From NCBI RefSeq assembly GCF_902506345.1, contig NZ_LR733413.1:688531-752530 (forward strand): 64,000 nucleotides of DNA, written 5' to 3'. Below the pieces are notes generated by a model. That model did not search any database. It saw only the letters and a program-made list of their open reading frames with translations, and was not told the origin of the DNA. The stretch's first letter is position 1. Every line of letters begins with the position of its first letter. The position numbers and the translations under genes are program-made. Positions 16,539 through 26,956 of this stretch are shown here, piece by piece. This DNA comes from Flavobacterium sp. 9R (GTDB lineage Bacteria; Bacteroidota; Bacteroidia; Flavobacteriales; Flavobacteriaceae).

Positions 16539-19500
16539 TTATTGATTAGCAGCTCCTGATTCCTCTTTTTTGGAGAGACTATTTGTTTCCCATTTTTTTC
16601 TCTCAGTAATATAATAAATCAAAGGCACGACAATTAGCGTCAAAACTGTAGAAACAATAGCACCAGCTACAAGTGAAATAGCTAATCCTTGAAAAATCGG
16701 ATCAAACAAAATAATTGATGCTCCAATTACAACTGCACCGGTGGTTAATAGAATAGGAGTGGTGCGGACAGCTCCAGCTTCTATAATGGCTTGTTTTAAA
16801 GGTACACCGTCATTCAGTCGGATTTCGATAAAGTCAATAAGTAAAACTGAATTTCGAACCATAACCCCTGCCAAAGCAATCATTCCAATAAAAGAAGTTG
16901 CAGTGAAATAGGCATTTAGCATCCAATGACCTAAAACGATTCCAATCAGTGAAAGCGGAATAGCCAACATCATAACGATTGGTGTTTTGAAGTTCTGAAA
17001 CCAACCCACAATTAGCATATAAATAATTACAATCACAACCATAAATGCAACTCCCAAGTCACGAAATACCTCTAAGGTTATTTGCCATTCACCATCCCAT
17101 TTTACTGTAAAATCACTTTCATCTGTAGGTTGTTCCATATACAATTCATTAATCTTATAGCCTTGTGGGATTTTCATTTTTGCGAGTTTTTCATTCATTC
17201 CCAAAATTGCATAAACTGGACTTTCTAATGTGCCCGCCATATCGGCTGTAACATACACCACACGTTTTTGATCTTTTCTGTAAATGGTTTTTTGAAGTGT
17301 GTCATTTTTAACTTTTACCAAATCGCTAATCGGAATCATGTTCCCTTGATTTCCTTTTATTTTTAAGTTTTGGATATCCTGCAAACTGGTTTTGTCTTTG
17401 TCGTTTAACGAAAGAACGATACTAACATTGTCATTTGAGTTTTCGTCGTATAAATTAGAAACAGGATATTCCTTCAATAAATACGTAAGATTCCCTACTA
17501 CTTGTTGAGGAGCAATACCATTGAGCATGGCTTTTTCTTTATCAACTTCAAGGCGGTACTCCGTCTGATGGTCTTCTACCATCCAATCGATATCTACAAT
17601 ATCAGTCGTGTTTTGCAGAATGGTTTGTACTTGTTGGGCTACCTTAATTTGTTCTTCATAATCAGGGCCATAAATTTCTGCGACCAAAGTAGACAGTACA
17701 GGAGGCCCTGGAGGTACTTCAATCAGTTTTACATTGGCACCATATTTTTTGGCGATTTTTTGAATCTCTGGACGCATGGCTTTGGCAATGTCATGACTTT
17801 GTAAATCACGTTCTTCTTTATGTAACAAATTCACCTGAATGTCGGCCATATTACTACCACCACGCATATCGTAATGACGTACCAAACCATTGAAAGTAAT
17901 AGGAGCAGAGGTACCTACATAGTTTTGATAATTGACTACTTCGGGTTGAGTCGATACATATTGAGCAATTTCTCTAGTAACTGCCGAGGTTCTTTCCAAA
18001 GTACTTCCCTCAGGCATGTCAATCACTACTTGAAATTCATTTTTGTTATCAAATGGCAACATTTTTACGACCACCGATTTGGTAAAGAACATCAAAATCG
18101 AACCCATCAATAAGACCACAGTTCCAGCCAACAAAAGTCTTCTCTTGAAACTATTGTCTAGAAACGGACGCTCTATTTTGCTGTATATTTTATAAATTAA
18201 ATTTGTTTCTAATCCTTCGGCATGCTTGTGTGCTTGTTCTTCTTTTTCTTGTAGCAAATGATAACCTAAATAAGGCGTTACCGTTAAAGCAACAAATAAA
18301 GACAATAACATAGCAATAGAGGCTCCAATAGGCATTGGACTCATATAAGGCCCCATCATTCCAGATACAAAAGCCATAGGAAGAATTGCGGCAATAACTG
18401 TAAACGTGGCCAAAATTGTAGGATTCCCCACTTCATTAATCGCATAAATTGCGGCTTGTTTAAAGGGAAGTCGCTTCATTTTGAAGTGCCTATGCATGTT
18501 TTCGGCAATAATAATACTATCATCAACCACAATTCCAACTACAAAAACAAGGGCAAAAAGTGTAATTCTATTGAGTGTGTAACCCAACAAATAATAAGCA
18601 AATAGCGTTAACGCAAAAGTGAGCGGCACAGAGAAAAACACAACCAATCCACCACGCCATCCCATAGCTAGAATTACCAAAACAGTAACCGCAATAATCG
18701 CAATTCCCAAATGAAGTAATAATTCACCCACTTTGTGCGATGCAGTTTCCCCATAGTTACGAGTCACTTCAACGTGTACATCGTCTGGAATGATGGTTTT
18801 TTTAAGTTGCTCTACTTTGGTCAAAATCTTATCCGATATTTTCATAGCATCGGCACCTTTTACTTTTCCAACAGAAATGGTAACAGCAGGATATTCTGAT
18901 TTTGCCGTTTTGAATTGTTCATTGGCTTTGCCATAACCAAATGAAACATAGCTTCTGGGAGTAGAAGGTCCATCTGTGATTGTAGCTACTTGTTTTAAGT
19001 AGACAGGCATATTTTTGTTGACACCAACCACTAAGTTTTCTACATCTTCAGCATTCGATAAAAATTGTCCTGTAGTAACCAAAAATTCTTCATCGTTCTC
19101 AACAAAACTCCCCGATTGCGAACTGCCGTTATTGGCCTGAATCATTTGCATGATTCCTAAAGCATCCACACCATTTTCGGACATTCTATCTTTGTCGAGA
19201 ATAACTTTAAGTTCTCGATTATTGCCGCCAATTTCTTTGGTAATGGCTACATCTTTTACTTTTTCTATTTCAGAAGTTACTTCTTCTGCAATTTGACGCA
19301 ATTGGTAATCATCTTGTTTTTCGCTCCAAAGGGCTATTCCAAGCATAGGAACATCATCTATAGAACGAGTTTTTACCATAGGTTTGTACACACCTTGAGG
19401 GAACATATTTTCGTGTTTGGCCAATTCGTCATAGAGTTTTACATAAGAGCGCTCTACATCTTGCCCTACATAAAATTGTACAATCAGCATCGCCTGACCG

Positions 19501-19772
19501 TTCATAGCCATAGTATGCACGTGTTCTACACCCTTAATATTAGAGATAATTTTCTCTAGTGGTTTGGCGACACGGCTTTCCACTTCTTTTGGACTTGCTC
19601 CAGGATAGCCAACCATAATATCAGCCATCGGAACATTGATTTGCGGTTCTTCTTCCCTTGGAATTAGAAACGAACTGTATACCCCAATAATCATCAACCC
19701 AATCATTAACAATATCGTTAATTTGGAGTTCATAAATGCTTGGGCAATTTTGCCTGAAATACCTTCTTGCAT
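16539..19772 (-). CDS. Efflux RND transporter permease subunit
   Basis: Proton-driven inner-membrane pump of 1077 residues, the AcrB/CzcA superfamily length. The N-terminus MNSKLTILLMIGLMIIGVYS is TM1; the proton-relay pair Asp417-Asp418 lies in TM4 (VGIVVDDSIIIAENMHRH), and the pore-domain start PREEEPQINVPMADI is present. The DD pair without an extra TM4 Glu fits the hydrophobe or drug type (HAE) rather than the heavy-metal type. The gene is third of an operon with TolC and the adaptor; the gap to the adaptor holds repeat copy B. Substrate unknown. Confidence 0.95.
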   Translation of the reverse strand: MQEGISGKIAQAFMNSKLTILLMIGLMIIGVYSSFLIPREEEPQINVPMADIMVGYPGASPKEVESRVAKPLEKIISNIKGVEHVHTMAMNGQAMLIVQFYVGQDVERSYVKLYDELAKHENMFPQGVYKPMVKTRSIDDVPMLGIALWSEKQDDYQLRQIAEEVTSEIEKVKDVAITKEIGGNNRELKVILDKDRMSENGVDALGIMQMIQANNGSSQSGSFVENDEEFLVTTGQFLSNAEDVENLVVGVNKNMPVYLKQVATITDGPSTPRSYVSFGYGKANEQFKTAKSEYPAVTISVGKVKGADAMKISDKILTKVEQLKKTIIPDDVHVEVTRNYGETASHKVGELLLHLGIAIIAVTVLVILAMGWRGGLVVFFSVPLTFALTLFAYYLLGYTLNRITLFALVFVVGIVVDDSIIIAENMHRHFKMKRLPFKQAAIYAINEVGNPTILATFTVIAAILPMAFVSGMMGPYMSPMPIGASIAMLLSLFVALTVTPYLGYHLLQEKEEQAHKHAEGLETNLIYKIYSKIERPFLDNSFKRRLLLAGTVVLLMGSILMFFTKSVVVKMLPFDNKNEFQVVIDMPEGSTLERTSAVTREIAQYVSTQPEVVNYQNYVGTSAPITFNGLVRHYDMRGGSNMADIQVNLLHKEERDLQSHDIAKAMRPEIQKIAKKYGANVKLIEVPPGPPVLSTLVAEIYGPDYEEQIKVAQQVQTILQNTTDIVDIDWMVEDHQTEYRLEVDKEKAMLNGIAPQQVVGNLTYLLKEYPVSNLYDENSNDNVSIVLSLNDKDKTSLQDIQNLKIKGNQGNMIPISDLVKVKNDTLQKTIYRKDQKRVVYVTADMAGTLESPVYAILGMNEKLAKMKIPQGYKINELYMEQPTDESDFTVKWDGEWQITLEVFRDLGVAFMVVIVIIYMLIVGWFQNFKTPIVMMLAIPLSLIGIVLGHWMLNAYFTATSFIGMIALAGVMVRNSVLLIDFIEIRLNDGVPLKQAIIEAGAVRTTPILLTTGAVVIGASIILFDPIFQGLAISLVAGAIVSTVLTLIVVPLIYYITERKKWETNSLSKKEESGAANQ

Positions 19773-19787
19773 AATTTCTTTTATTTA

Positions 19788-19905
19788 TTTGGGCGTGACC
19801 CTCCCGAAAAGGTCGGGTCGGGCTATCCGTTGCAATCTTTTTATTCCAAACCCTATCGGGATTTAGAATAAAAAGGATTTCCACTACTATCCCTCACGCA
19901 TGATT
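19788..19905. repeat. Dispersed hairpin repeat, copy B
   Basis: Lies in the 232-bp gap between the adaptor and RND genes, inside the operon. Left flank GGCTATCCGTTGCAAT, a perfect 10-bp stem CTTTTTATTC (19837-19846) with GAATAAAAAG (19866-19875), and right flank GGATTTCCACTACTATCCCT. Same layout as copies A, C and D. Confidence 0.75.
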
Positions 19906-20004
19906 AATGATGATTTCTATATTTATTGAAACAACTTGAATTCAATACTAATTGTCAGCATACAGCAACTGAATACTACGAAGCTGAACCACTAACAACT
20001 TCTT

Positions 20005-21081
20005 TTACTGTACTGTAACCAAAGCTCCGTTGTACAATTTTCCTTCTGCCGAAACGACATAGTGTTCTTTGGTCGAAAGTCCAGATAAAACTTCTACCTG
20101 GTTGCCTAATTTTTTACCAACGCGCAACCATCTCAAAATCGCAACATTTCCATTGCCAACAGTGTAAATTCCAGTCAGTTGACCTTGCTGTATCAAAGCA
20201 CTTTCTGGTACAAGCATTCGTTCACTTGGCTCCGAAATCGTTTTGCTTTCAATAGGAAACTGAACATTAACAAACATTCCAGATAACACTTTCGCTTTCG
20301 TTGGTTCTAAATTGATTTTTACTAAATACTGTCCGCCTGTGTTTTTGGCTGAGGCGCTTACTTCGCTTACTTTTCCTTTAAGGCTCGTTGCATTCGATTT
20401 TACTAAAATGTCTACAAGCATTCCGTTACGTATTGAGGTAATATCATTTTCGCTAACCATAGCCGTTACTTGTAGCTTAGAAGCGCCTTCGATACTTACC
20501 AATGGCATTCCAGGATTAGCCATATCGCCTTCTTTTACAAAGGTATTGGTGACTACACCACTAAAAGGAGCTGTTATGTTAGCATATGAGAATTGTGCTA
20601 CTACTTCGTTTCGCATTTGTTTGGCTCCTTGCAAGCTCGCTTTTGCCATTTCGTAACGAGCGGTCATATCGTCCAATTCTTTTTGAGAAGCACTTTGTTG
20701 TTTGAACAAATTGGTAAAACGATCGTAATCTTTTTTAGCATTGTTGTAAGCTGCAGTAGCTTGCAGAATACTAGCGTCTACTTGCGCTTTTTTTGCTTGT
20801 AAGTCGGTATTATTAATACTAACGATTAATTGCCCAGTCGTTACTTTTTGTCCAACTTGTACGTGAAGTTTGGTTACAAAGCCCATCATTCTTGTACTCA
20901 GATTAGCTGAATTTTCAGCTTCAATTTTACCGCTAGCACTAACAAAAGAACTATTGGTACCTGCGGAAATTCCGCTCACTTTTACCACAATAGGCTTTTC
21001 TGTGGGTAGGGTTTCAGTTGCTTCTTTTTTGCATGAAACTAAAGCGATTAGGGCTATAAAAGGGATGATTATTTTTTTCAT
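20005..21081 (-). CDS. Efflux RND periplasmic adaptor (membrane fusion protein)
   Basis: A 358-residue lipoprotein: MKKIIIPFIALIALVSCKKE has a clear lipobox with Cys at 17, so it is anchored in the inner membrane. The HlyD/AcrA order is visible: the lipoyl half-motif LHVQVGQKVTTGQLIVSI (about 72-90), an alpha-hairpin coiled coil (about 90-155), the second lipoyl half FSGVVTNTFVKEGDMANPG, a beta-barrel and a membrane-proximal domain. It couples the RND pump to the TolC channel. It starts 58 bp after the TolC gene and is co-directional. Confidence 0.94.
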   Translation of the reverse strand: MKKIIIPFIALIALVSCKKEATETLPTEKPIVVKVSGISAGTNSSFVSASGKIEAENSANLSTRMMGFVTKLHVQVGQKVTTGQLIVSINNTDLQAKKAQVDASILQATAAYNNAKKDYDRFTNLFKQQSASQKELDDMTARYEMAKASLQGAKQMRNEVVAQFSYANITAPFSGVVTNTFVKEGDMANPGMPLVSIEGASKLQVTAMVSENDITSIRNGMLVDILVKSNATSLKGKVSEVSASAKNTGGQYLVKINLEPTKAKVLSGMFVNVQFPIESKTISEPSERMLVPESALIQQGQLTGIYTVGNGNVAILRWLRVGKKLGNQVEVLSGLSTKEHYVVSAEGKLYNGALVTVQ

Positions 21082-21139
21082 GTGATAGTTGTTGTAATAG
21101 TGAAGAATGATTTTTTTATAGATTCGTTTCGGATTATTT

Positions 21140-22453
21140 TTATTGAGTCAAAAAATGCAAGTATTCTTTTGTGAGATTGTATTCAAAAACGGCTTGCAGA
21201 AGTTCTAATTCTTTTTGAGACATTTGGGTTGCTGCTTGCAATAAATCGGAGGTTTTTTCCAGTCCTTGTTGGAAGCGATTGTTACGAATTCGGTATGCTT
21301 CTTCAGATTGTTGAAGGGCTAATTGAGCCAAACCTACTTTGTTTTCGCTGTCTTTTAGCTGACGGTTGGTTTTATTCAATTCTATTTGACTTTGTGCTTT
21401 GTATTGTTGGTTTTCAATGCTTGATTTTTGATGCTCTGCTTTGGCTTTTTCCATTTTTCCAATTGATTTGTAACCATCAAAAACATTCCAAGACAATTGA
21501 GCGCCTACTAAATAACCGCTTGCGCCCATACCTAGTAAATTTTTATCATACAATTCATAACTCCCAAAAGCATTCAAACGGGGTAAGAAATTCATTTGAC
21601 TAGATTGTGCCATCTTTTCATACGCTTTAACCGTTTGATCCATAGCTAAAAGGTCTTTTCTGTCTCCCGACAATAAAGGATTGGTTGCTATTGTGTTTAT
21701 GCTGTTTTCAAGCGCTTCGATGGGCTTAAAAACCGAATTACTTAGGTCTTCATTTATCAGAAAAGCCAGATAGTCAGAGGCGTTTTGAACGTTACTTTTA
21801 GCATATTGCAATTGATTTTTAACTTCATTTACTCTAACTTCAACAGTCAAAACATCTGTTTTTTGCAGCATACCTTGTTTGAAATAGTTATTTACCACTT
21901 GCAAATTGGAAGTAGCCGTGGTGTTGGCTTTATTCAAAACACTAACAGCTTTATAAGCGAGCTGTAATTGCATATAAGCTTTATTGATTTCTAATTGAAG
22001 GTATTCTTTTGTACGTTCAGCTTGCAGTTGAAAGGCTTCCATTTTGGCTTTAGCAGCTTGTCTACCATAATAGCCGTCTACATTGATAAGAGGTTGCAGG
22101 ATTTCTATTTTGGTAGCAAAATTTTGAGTTCTTGCTGGGTTGTTGAGTAATGCTGGGTCAAAATCAGCAGCGGTTAGTATTTCTTGATTTAGTTTTGAAC
22201 CAAAAGCCATCAAAGGGTTAGTTGTCGATATTCCAGTATGTGAAGCAGTGATGCTTGGTAAGAATAATGCATTCGACTGTCTATAATCTGCTTGTGCCGC
22301 TTTGAAGGATTGGTCGGCTATTTTGATTTGAAGATTTTTATCGGCGGCTTTATTGATGATTTCTTTTTTTGAAATCACAATTGTATCCTGAGCCCAACTT
22401 ATAGTTTGGGTGAGTACTAGGGCAATAGCTGCATATAACTTTGTTTTTTTCAT
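21140..22453 (-). CDS. TolC family outer-membrane efflux protein
   Basis: Outer-membrane channel of the tripartite pump, 437 residues from the start at 22453 (MKKTKLYAAIALVL). A signal peptide ends near SWAQ. The two-fold repeat of long helices (KKEIINKAADKNLQIKIADQ near the start, EEAYRIRNNRFQQGLEKTSD near the end) and the strand-rich pieces between (FDPALLNNPARTQNF, SGYLVGAQLSWNVFDGYK) are the OEP family pattern. It is first of the leftward operon, with the adaptor and RND pump behind it. Confidence 0.94.
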   Translation of the reverse strand: MKKTKLYAAIALVLTQTISWAQDTIVISKKEIINKAADKNLQIKIADQSFKAAQADYRQSNALFLPSITASHTGISTTNPLMAFGSKLNQEILTAADFDPALLNNPARTQNFATKIEILQPLINVDGYYGRQAAKAKMEAFQLQAERTKEYLQLEINKAYMQLQLAYKAVSVLNKANTTATSNLQVVNNYFKQGMLQKTDVLTVEVRVNEVKNQLQYAKSNVQNASDYLAFLINEDLSNSVFKPIEALENSINTIATNPLLSGDRKDLLAMDQTVKAYEKMAQSSQMNFLPRLNAFGSYELYDKNLLGMGASGYLVGAQLSWNVFDGYKSIGKMEKAKAEHQKSSIENQQYKAQSQIELNKTNRQLKDSENKVGLAQLALQQSEEAYRIRNNRFQQGLEKTSDLLQAATQMSQKELELLQAVFEYNLTKEYLHFLTQ

Positions 22454-22763
22454 TTTTTTTACAATTTGATGAAGCAAAAGTAAGTTCTGAAAAAGGCAAA
22501 GTCTGTAACTATTATCACACAGTCTTATTTTATGAATTATAATTGTCAGTAAGCAAATAGTAGTGTGAATAGATTTTAAAAGCTATTGGTAATCATTTTG
22601 TATAATAGTGAAAAAGTTGTAATTTTTTTTAAAACTCGATTATTTGTTGTTTTTTTGTGAATTATAATGTTTTAGTTGTTGTTTTTTATGAAAAAATTAG
22701 CGTACTTTTAATTGTAATAAACAAAATAAAGAATGTCAAGAGTTGCTATCTAAACGTAAGTGT
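22454..22763. other. Divergent intergenic region, tolC / hybrid kinase
   Basis: About 310 AT-rich bases between two divergent genes. TACTTTTA near 22702 resembles a -7 box for the kinase. No clear dyad, repeat or small gene was found. Confidence 0.4.
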
Positions 22764-25700
22764 ATGGGGTCCGGTTCATCAAATCAACGAGAAGAAATTG
22801 AGCAATTAAAAAAAGAGCTTCTTTTTTACAGTTCTTATGATTCTTTTATCAAACAAAACAGTGATTTATTCTGCACTTTTGATCTTCAGGGAAAGATTAT
22901 TTCATTCAGCCCAAGTTTTTTAAATTTAGGCTACAATAACAATCAATTAGAAGGTGTAGCTTTTCTTCAATTAATTACTACAGCAGATGTTGAGGGCACA
23001 AAAAGTTGTATTCATTCCTCAAAAGAATCGGGTAGTACTTCAACTATCATTAGTAAAGTTTTAGATAGTTCTGCACAATCGTCTTATTACCAATGGCGCT
23101 TTTGGTTTGATTCACAATCTAATTTATTTCACGCTTATGCATTTGACGTAAATGAATTTCAAATTAGTAAACAAGAATGTTTAGCTACGAAGTTATTTTT
23201 TAATGATGCCCAAAAGTTGGCCAAAACTGGAAATTGGGTTTTTTATTTTGAAACAGAAGAGTTGACATGGTCTGACGAATTGTATGCTATTTTTGAAATC
23301 GATAAAACTACAAAAGACCTATATGCAGATTATTTATCGCATTTGTCGTTGGCAGATTTGGATCTATTGAATAGGAAATTGGATGGTATTGTAAAGACCC
23401 AAATACCGTATGAAATTGAACACGAAATTCACTTTCCTGACAAGCGTAAGAAATGGCTTTATGGAACGGGTATGCCAATAATAGATGAAGAAAATAAGAT
23501 TATTGGACTAAAAGGAATCGCTCAAGATATTACCAAAAAGAAAGAATTTGAATTACTTATCAAAGCAAAAGAAAAAGTAGAAAAGGAAAATCAAATCAAA
23601 GCTTTAGAAGAAAAAAGTAATAGCAAGTTTAGAAGTTACATCGAAAATGCGCCTGATGGTATTTTTGTTACCAACGAAAAAGGACATTTTATAGAAGTGA
23701 ATCCTGCCGCAAGCAAAATAACTGGATTTTCTAAAGAAGAATTACTCGAAATGTGTACCTCTGATTTTACAGATCCAGAAGCACCTGAACGATGCTATCA
23801 AGCCTTAAATGAGGTAAAGAACTTAGGCAGTTGTAAAATCGATTTACAGTTTATCCAAAAAAACGGAAGTTTAAGATGGTGGTCGTTGGACGCCATAAAA
23901 CTAAACAATTCTGCGTATTTAGGTTTTGTAAAAGACATTACTGATAGAAAGAAAATAGAAAAAGAAGTTCAAGAAAGTGAGGAGCGTTACAGAGTTTTGG
24001 TCAAACAAATGGTGGATGCTATTGTTATTTCGACTACTGATGGGCGAATCTTAAGTGTAAATGAGAACGCCTGTAAAATTTCTGGCTATACTGAAGAGGA
24101 ATTACTGACTAAATCCATTTATGATTTTGTATCCAATGATCAGGTTTTAATAAAACCGCTGCAATTTGAAAAATTGCATAAGGGATTGTCAGTTCAATCT
24201 GAGCGAAAAATTCTGCTGAATGAAAATAAAGTGCTCTATGTCGAACTCATTTCTAAGTTGTTACACGATGGTACTGTGTTGACGATTGTACGAGACATCA
24301 CAGAACGAAAAAGCGCTGAGTCCTTATTGATTGAAAATGAACAATTTTTACTTGAAACCCAACGTATAGCTAATATCGGAACCTTTAGTATCAATTTGAA
24401 TACTGATGTTTGGACTCGCTCTAAGCTTTTGGATGTAATTTTTGGCATACAATCTTCAGATGATTTTAATTCTTATTCTTGGCTTTCTTTAGTGCACCCA
24501 GACCATAAGGAAATCATGGTGAAATACATCACTGAGGAAGTATTGGAAAAAAAGCAAGCTTTCAATAAAGAGTATAAAATCATAAGAGCCAATGATGGTG
24601 AGGAACGATGGTTGCACGGAAATGGTTCTTTAAAATTTGATAATGAAGGAAAGCCATCTGTTTTAGTAGGAACAATTCGTGATGTGACGGAAAGAAAGCT
24701 ACTAGAAATAGAATTGATAAAAGCCAAAGAAAAAGCAGAAGAAGCAAATAAAGCAAAAACGGAATTCTTGGCCAATATGAGTCATGAAATACGTACACCT
24801 CTAAACGGAATTATTGGTTTTTCAGATTTATTATCGGCTACCCATCTCGATAAAAATCAGATGGAATACATGGACATTATTCATGAATCGGCTATTACAT
24901 TGATGGGGATTATCAATAATATATTGGATTTTTCTAAAATCGAAGCTGGAAAGTTAGAACTGAATATCGAAGAAGTAGACTTGTATGAATTGGTGCATCA
25001 AACCATTCATTTGTTCAAATTTCAAGCCCAACAAAAACAAATTGATTTGACGCTAACTTTTCAAGAAGAAGTGCCAAGATACATTTTAGCAGACTCTTTG
25101 CGACTTAAACAAGTACTTGTTAACTTGATCAATAATGCATTAAAATTTACTTCATTTGGTCAAATTAATTTGGATTTGAAGGTGGTACAGGTTCGAAATC
25201 AATTCCATACGATTCAGTTTTCAGTAAAAGATACTGGAATTGGTATAAAACCAAAAAATCAAGAGAAAATATTTCAATCCTTCGTTCAAGAAGATACGAC
25301 AACTTCTAGACAATTTGGAGGAACAGGTTTGGGATTGACAATCTCAAATCAATTGCTAGGATTAATGAAAAGCGAATTGCATCTGAAAAGCCAACAAGGT
25401 GAAGGAAGCGATTTTTATTTTTCTATTACCTTTGAAAAAATCAACTCATTAAAAATGAAAACCAAGGAAAAAACAATTGAAGTAGAAGTACAACAAGAAT
25501 TGAATGGAGATAATCTCAGTGTTTTGATTGTTGAAGACAATTCGGTAAACCGCTTTTTAGCCGTTACTCTAATCAAAAGAATTATTCCAAATGCAGCGAT
25601 TATTGAGACGAAAAACGGAGAAGAAGCTATTGCAGCTATAGACAATCAGTGCTTTGATCTAATTTTAATGGATATTCAAATGCCAATTATGAATGGGTAC

Positions 25701-25889
25701 GAAGCAGCCACTGAAATCAGAAAAATTCCGAAATACAAAAATGTTCCTATTATCGCTCTAACCGCAGGAATTCTGAATGGGGAAAGAGAAAAGTGTTTAG
25801 AATTCGGAATGAACGATTATTTGTCAAAACCTATTCTTGCCAAAGATTTACAGGAGATGATTCAAAAATGGGTGTTGATTAAAGACTAA
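22764..25889 (+). CDS. Multi-PAS hybrid sensor histidine kinase/response regulator
   Basis: A 1041-residue sensor from the ATG at 22764; an in-frame TTG at 22743 is the alternative start. No membrane segment is seen, so it is cytosolic. In order: about five PAS domains (roughly residues 30-640), several closed by the DITxRK-type PAC ending (QDITKKKEF, KDITDRKKI, RDITERKSA, RDVTERKLL); HisKA with phospho-acceptor His674 in ANMSHEIRTPLNG; HATPase with GIGIKPKNQEKIF and FGGTGLGLTIS; and a C-terminal receiver with Asp970 (LILMDIQMP). No output regulator lies nearby, so the pathway and signal are unknown. Redox or oxygen sensing by PAS is possible beside cydAB. Confidence 0.94.
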   Translation: MGSGSSNQREEIEQLKKELLFYSSYDSFIKQNSDLFCTFDLQGKIISFSPSFLNLGYNNNQLEGVAFLQLITTADVEGTKSCIHSSKESGSTSTIISKVLDSSAQSSYYQWRFWFDSQSNLFHAYAFDVNEFQISKQECLATKLFFNDAQKLAKTGNWVFYFETEELTWSDELYAIFEIDKTTKDLYADYLSHLSLADLDLLNRKLDGIVKTQIPYEIEHEIHFPDKRKKWLYGTGMPIIDEENKIIGLKGIAQDITKKKEFELLIKAKEKVEKENQIKALEEKSNSKFRSYIENAPDGIFVTNEKGHFIEVNPAASKITGFSKEELLEMCTSDFTDPEAPERCYQALNEVKNLGSCKIDLQFIQKNGSLRWWSLDAIKLNNSAYLGFVKDITDRKKIEKEVQESEERYRVLVKQMVDAIVISTTDGRILSVNENACKISGYTEEELLTKSIYDFVSNDQVLIKPLQFEKLHKGLSVQSERKILLNENKVLYVELISKLLHDGTVLTIVRDITERKSAESLLIENEQFLLETQRIANIGTFSINLNTDVWTRSKLLDVIFGIQSSDDFNSYSWLSLVHPDHKEIMVKYITEEVLEKKQAFNKEYKIIRANDGEERWLHGNGSLKFDNEGKPSVLVGTIRDVTERKLLEIELIKAKEKAEEANKAKTEFLANMSHEIRTPLNGIIGFSDLLSATHLDKNQMEYMDIIHESAITLMGIINNILDFSKIEAGKLELNIEEVDLYELVHQTIHLFKFQAQQKQIDLTLTFQEEVPRYILADSLRLKQVLVNLINNALKFTSFGQINLDLKVVQVRNQFHTIQFSVKDTGIGIKPKNQEKIFQSFVQEDTTTSRQFGGTGLGLTISNQLLGLMKSELHLKSQQGEGSDFYFSITFEKINSLKMKTKEKTIEVEVQQELNGDNLSVLIVEDNSVNRFLAVTLIKRIIPNAAIIETKNGEEAIAAIDNQCFDLILMDIQMPIMNGYEAATEIRKIPKYKNVPIIALTAGILNGEREKCLEFGMNDYLSKPILAKDLQEMIQKWVLIKD

Positions 25890-25893
25890 TTTT

Positions 25894-26931
25894 TTAATAA
25901 CTAGTATCGTCTAATTTTACTTTGCCATTAAATGTTTTATACAAAAAGAAAAAGTAAGCCCCCAATAATGGCGCACCTATAGCCACAATAGTTAGCATAA
26001 TTCCTAATGATTTTTGCGAAGAAGCAGCATTGTAAATCGTAACACTATACTCAGGGTTTATTGTAGAAATCAATAGTGTAGGGTACAAATGCAAGGCAAC
26101 CAAAATCAGTAAAAGCGACATAGTTAAAGACGAGAAAATCAAAGCGCGCATATATTGTTTTTTGGATACAAGCCTTGGTACATTGGCTACTGCCAAAAAA
26201 GAAATTACAGGAACCGCAAAATAAATAGGATTACTTCTGAAATTCTCAGTCACACCAGGAATAAATATTAGCGTGTATAGCGAAGTGATTCCAAAACTAA
26301 CAATGAAAAAAATCATGCCTCTTCGGAGTAGGAAAGTCAAACGTTGGTGTAAGGTTCCTTCTGTTTTTAATAATAAGTATATCGCACCTTGAGTCATAAA
26401 AAGCGATAGGGTAGTAAATCCAACCATAATCGCATAAGGATTAAGAAAGGAAAAAAAGATGCCTCCTTTGTAACTAAAATTAGGCCCCAAAGCAAAGCCT
26501 TGAAGAATATTACCCAATACAACGCCCAACAAAAACGCAATCATTATACTCGAAGTGCTATAAACTATATCCCAAGTTTTGCGCCACCACACCATTTCCT
26601 CTGCACTTCTAAACTTGATAGCAGCCGCACGAAGCACATTAAAAAACAAAAATATCATAAACGGCACATACATGGCAGAAAGCATAGTTGCATACATTAC
26701 AGGGAAGCCTGCAAACAACGCGCCACCACCAATAACCAACCAAACCTGATTGGCATCCCAAACTGGACCAATGGCATTAATAGCAATACGACGACTCAAG
26801 TCTTTTCTAAAAAACAAATGCCAAGCACCTGCACCAAAATCAAATCCTTCTAAAATCGCATAACCTGAGAACAAGAGTCCAATGACTAAATACCAAAGTG
26901 TGGGATAATCTATGCCTAAAAAATACTCCAT
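25894..26931 (-). CDS. cydB: Cytochrome bd ubiquinol oxidase subunit II
   Basis: Membrane subunit of the high-affinity terminal oxidase that reduces oxygen to water with quinol electrons. The 345-residue protein has about eight hydrophobic segments and the CydB N-terminal signature (LWYLVIGLLFSGYAILEGFDFGAG), with IGPVWDANQVWLVIGGGALFAGFP following. It is 25 bp after cydA on the same strand, the standard cydAB order. No cydX-like small gene was found after it. Confidence 0.96.
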   Translation of the reverse strand: MEYFLGIDYPTLWYLVIGLLFSGYAILEGFDFGAGAWHLFFRKDLSRRIAINAIGPVWDANQVWLVIGGGALFAGFPVMYATMLSAMYVPFMIFLFFNVLRAAAIKFRSAEEMVWWRKTWDIVYSTSSIMIAFLLGVVLGNILQGFALGPNFSYKGGIFFSFLNPYAIMVGFTTLSLFMTQGAIYLLLKTEGTLHQRLTFLLRRGMIFFIVSFGITSLYTLIFIPGVTENFRSNPIYFAVPVISFLAVANVPRLVSKKQYMRALIFSSLTMSLLLILVALHLYPTLLISTINPEYSVTIYNAASSQKSLGIMLTIVAIGAPLLGAYFFFLYKTFNGKVKLDDTSY

Positions 26932-26956
26932 AAGTGTAAAGTTGTGGGTAAGTAAA

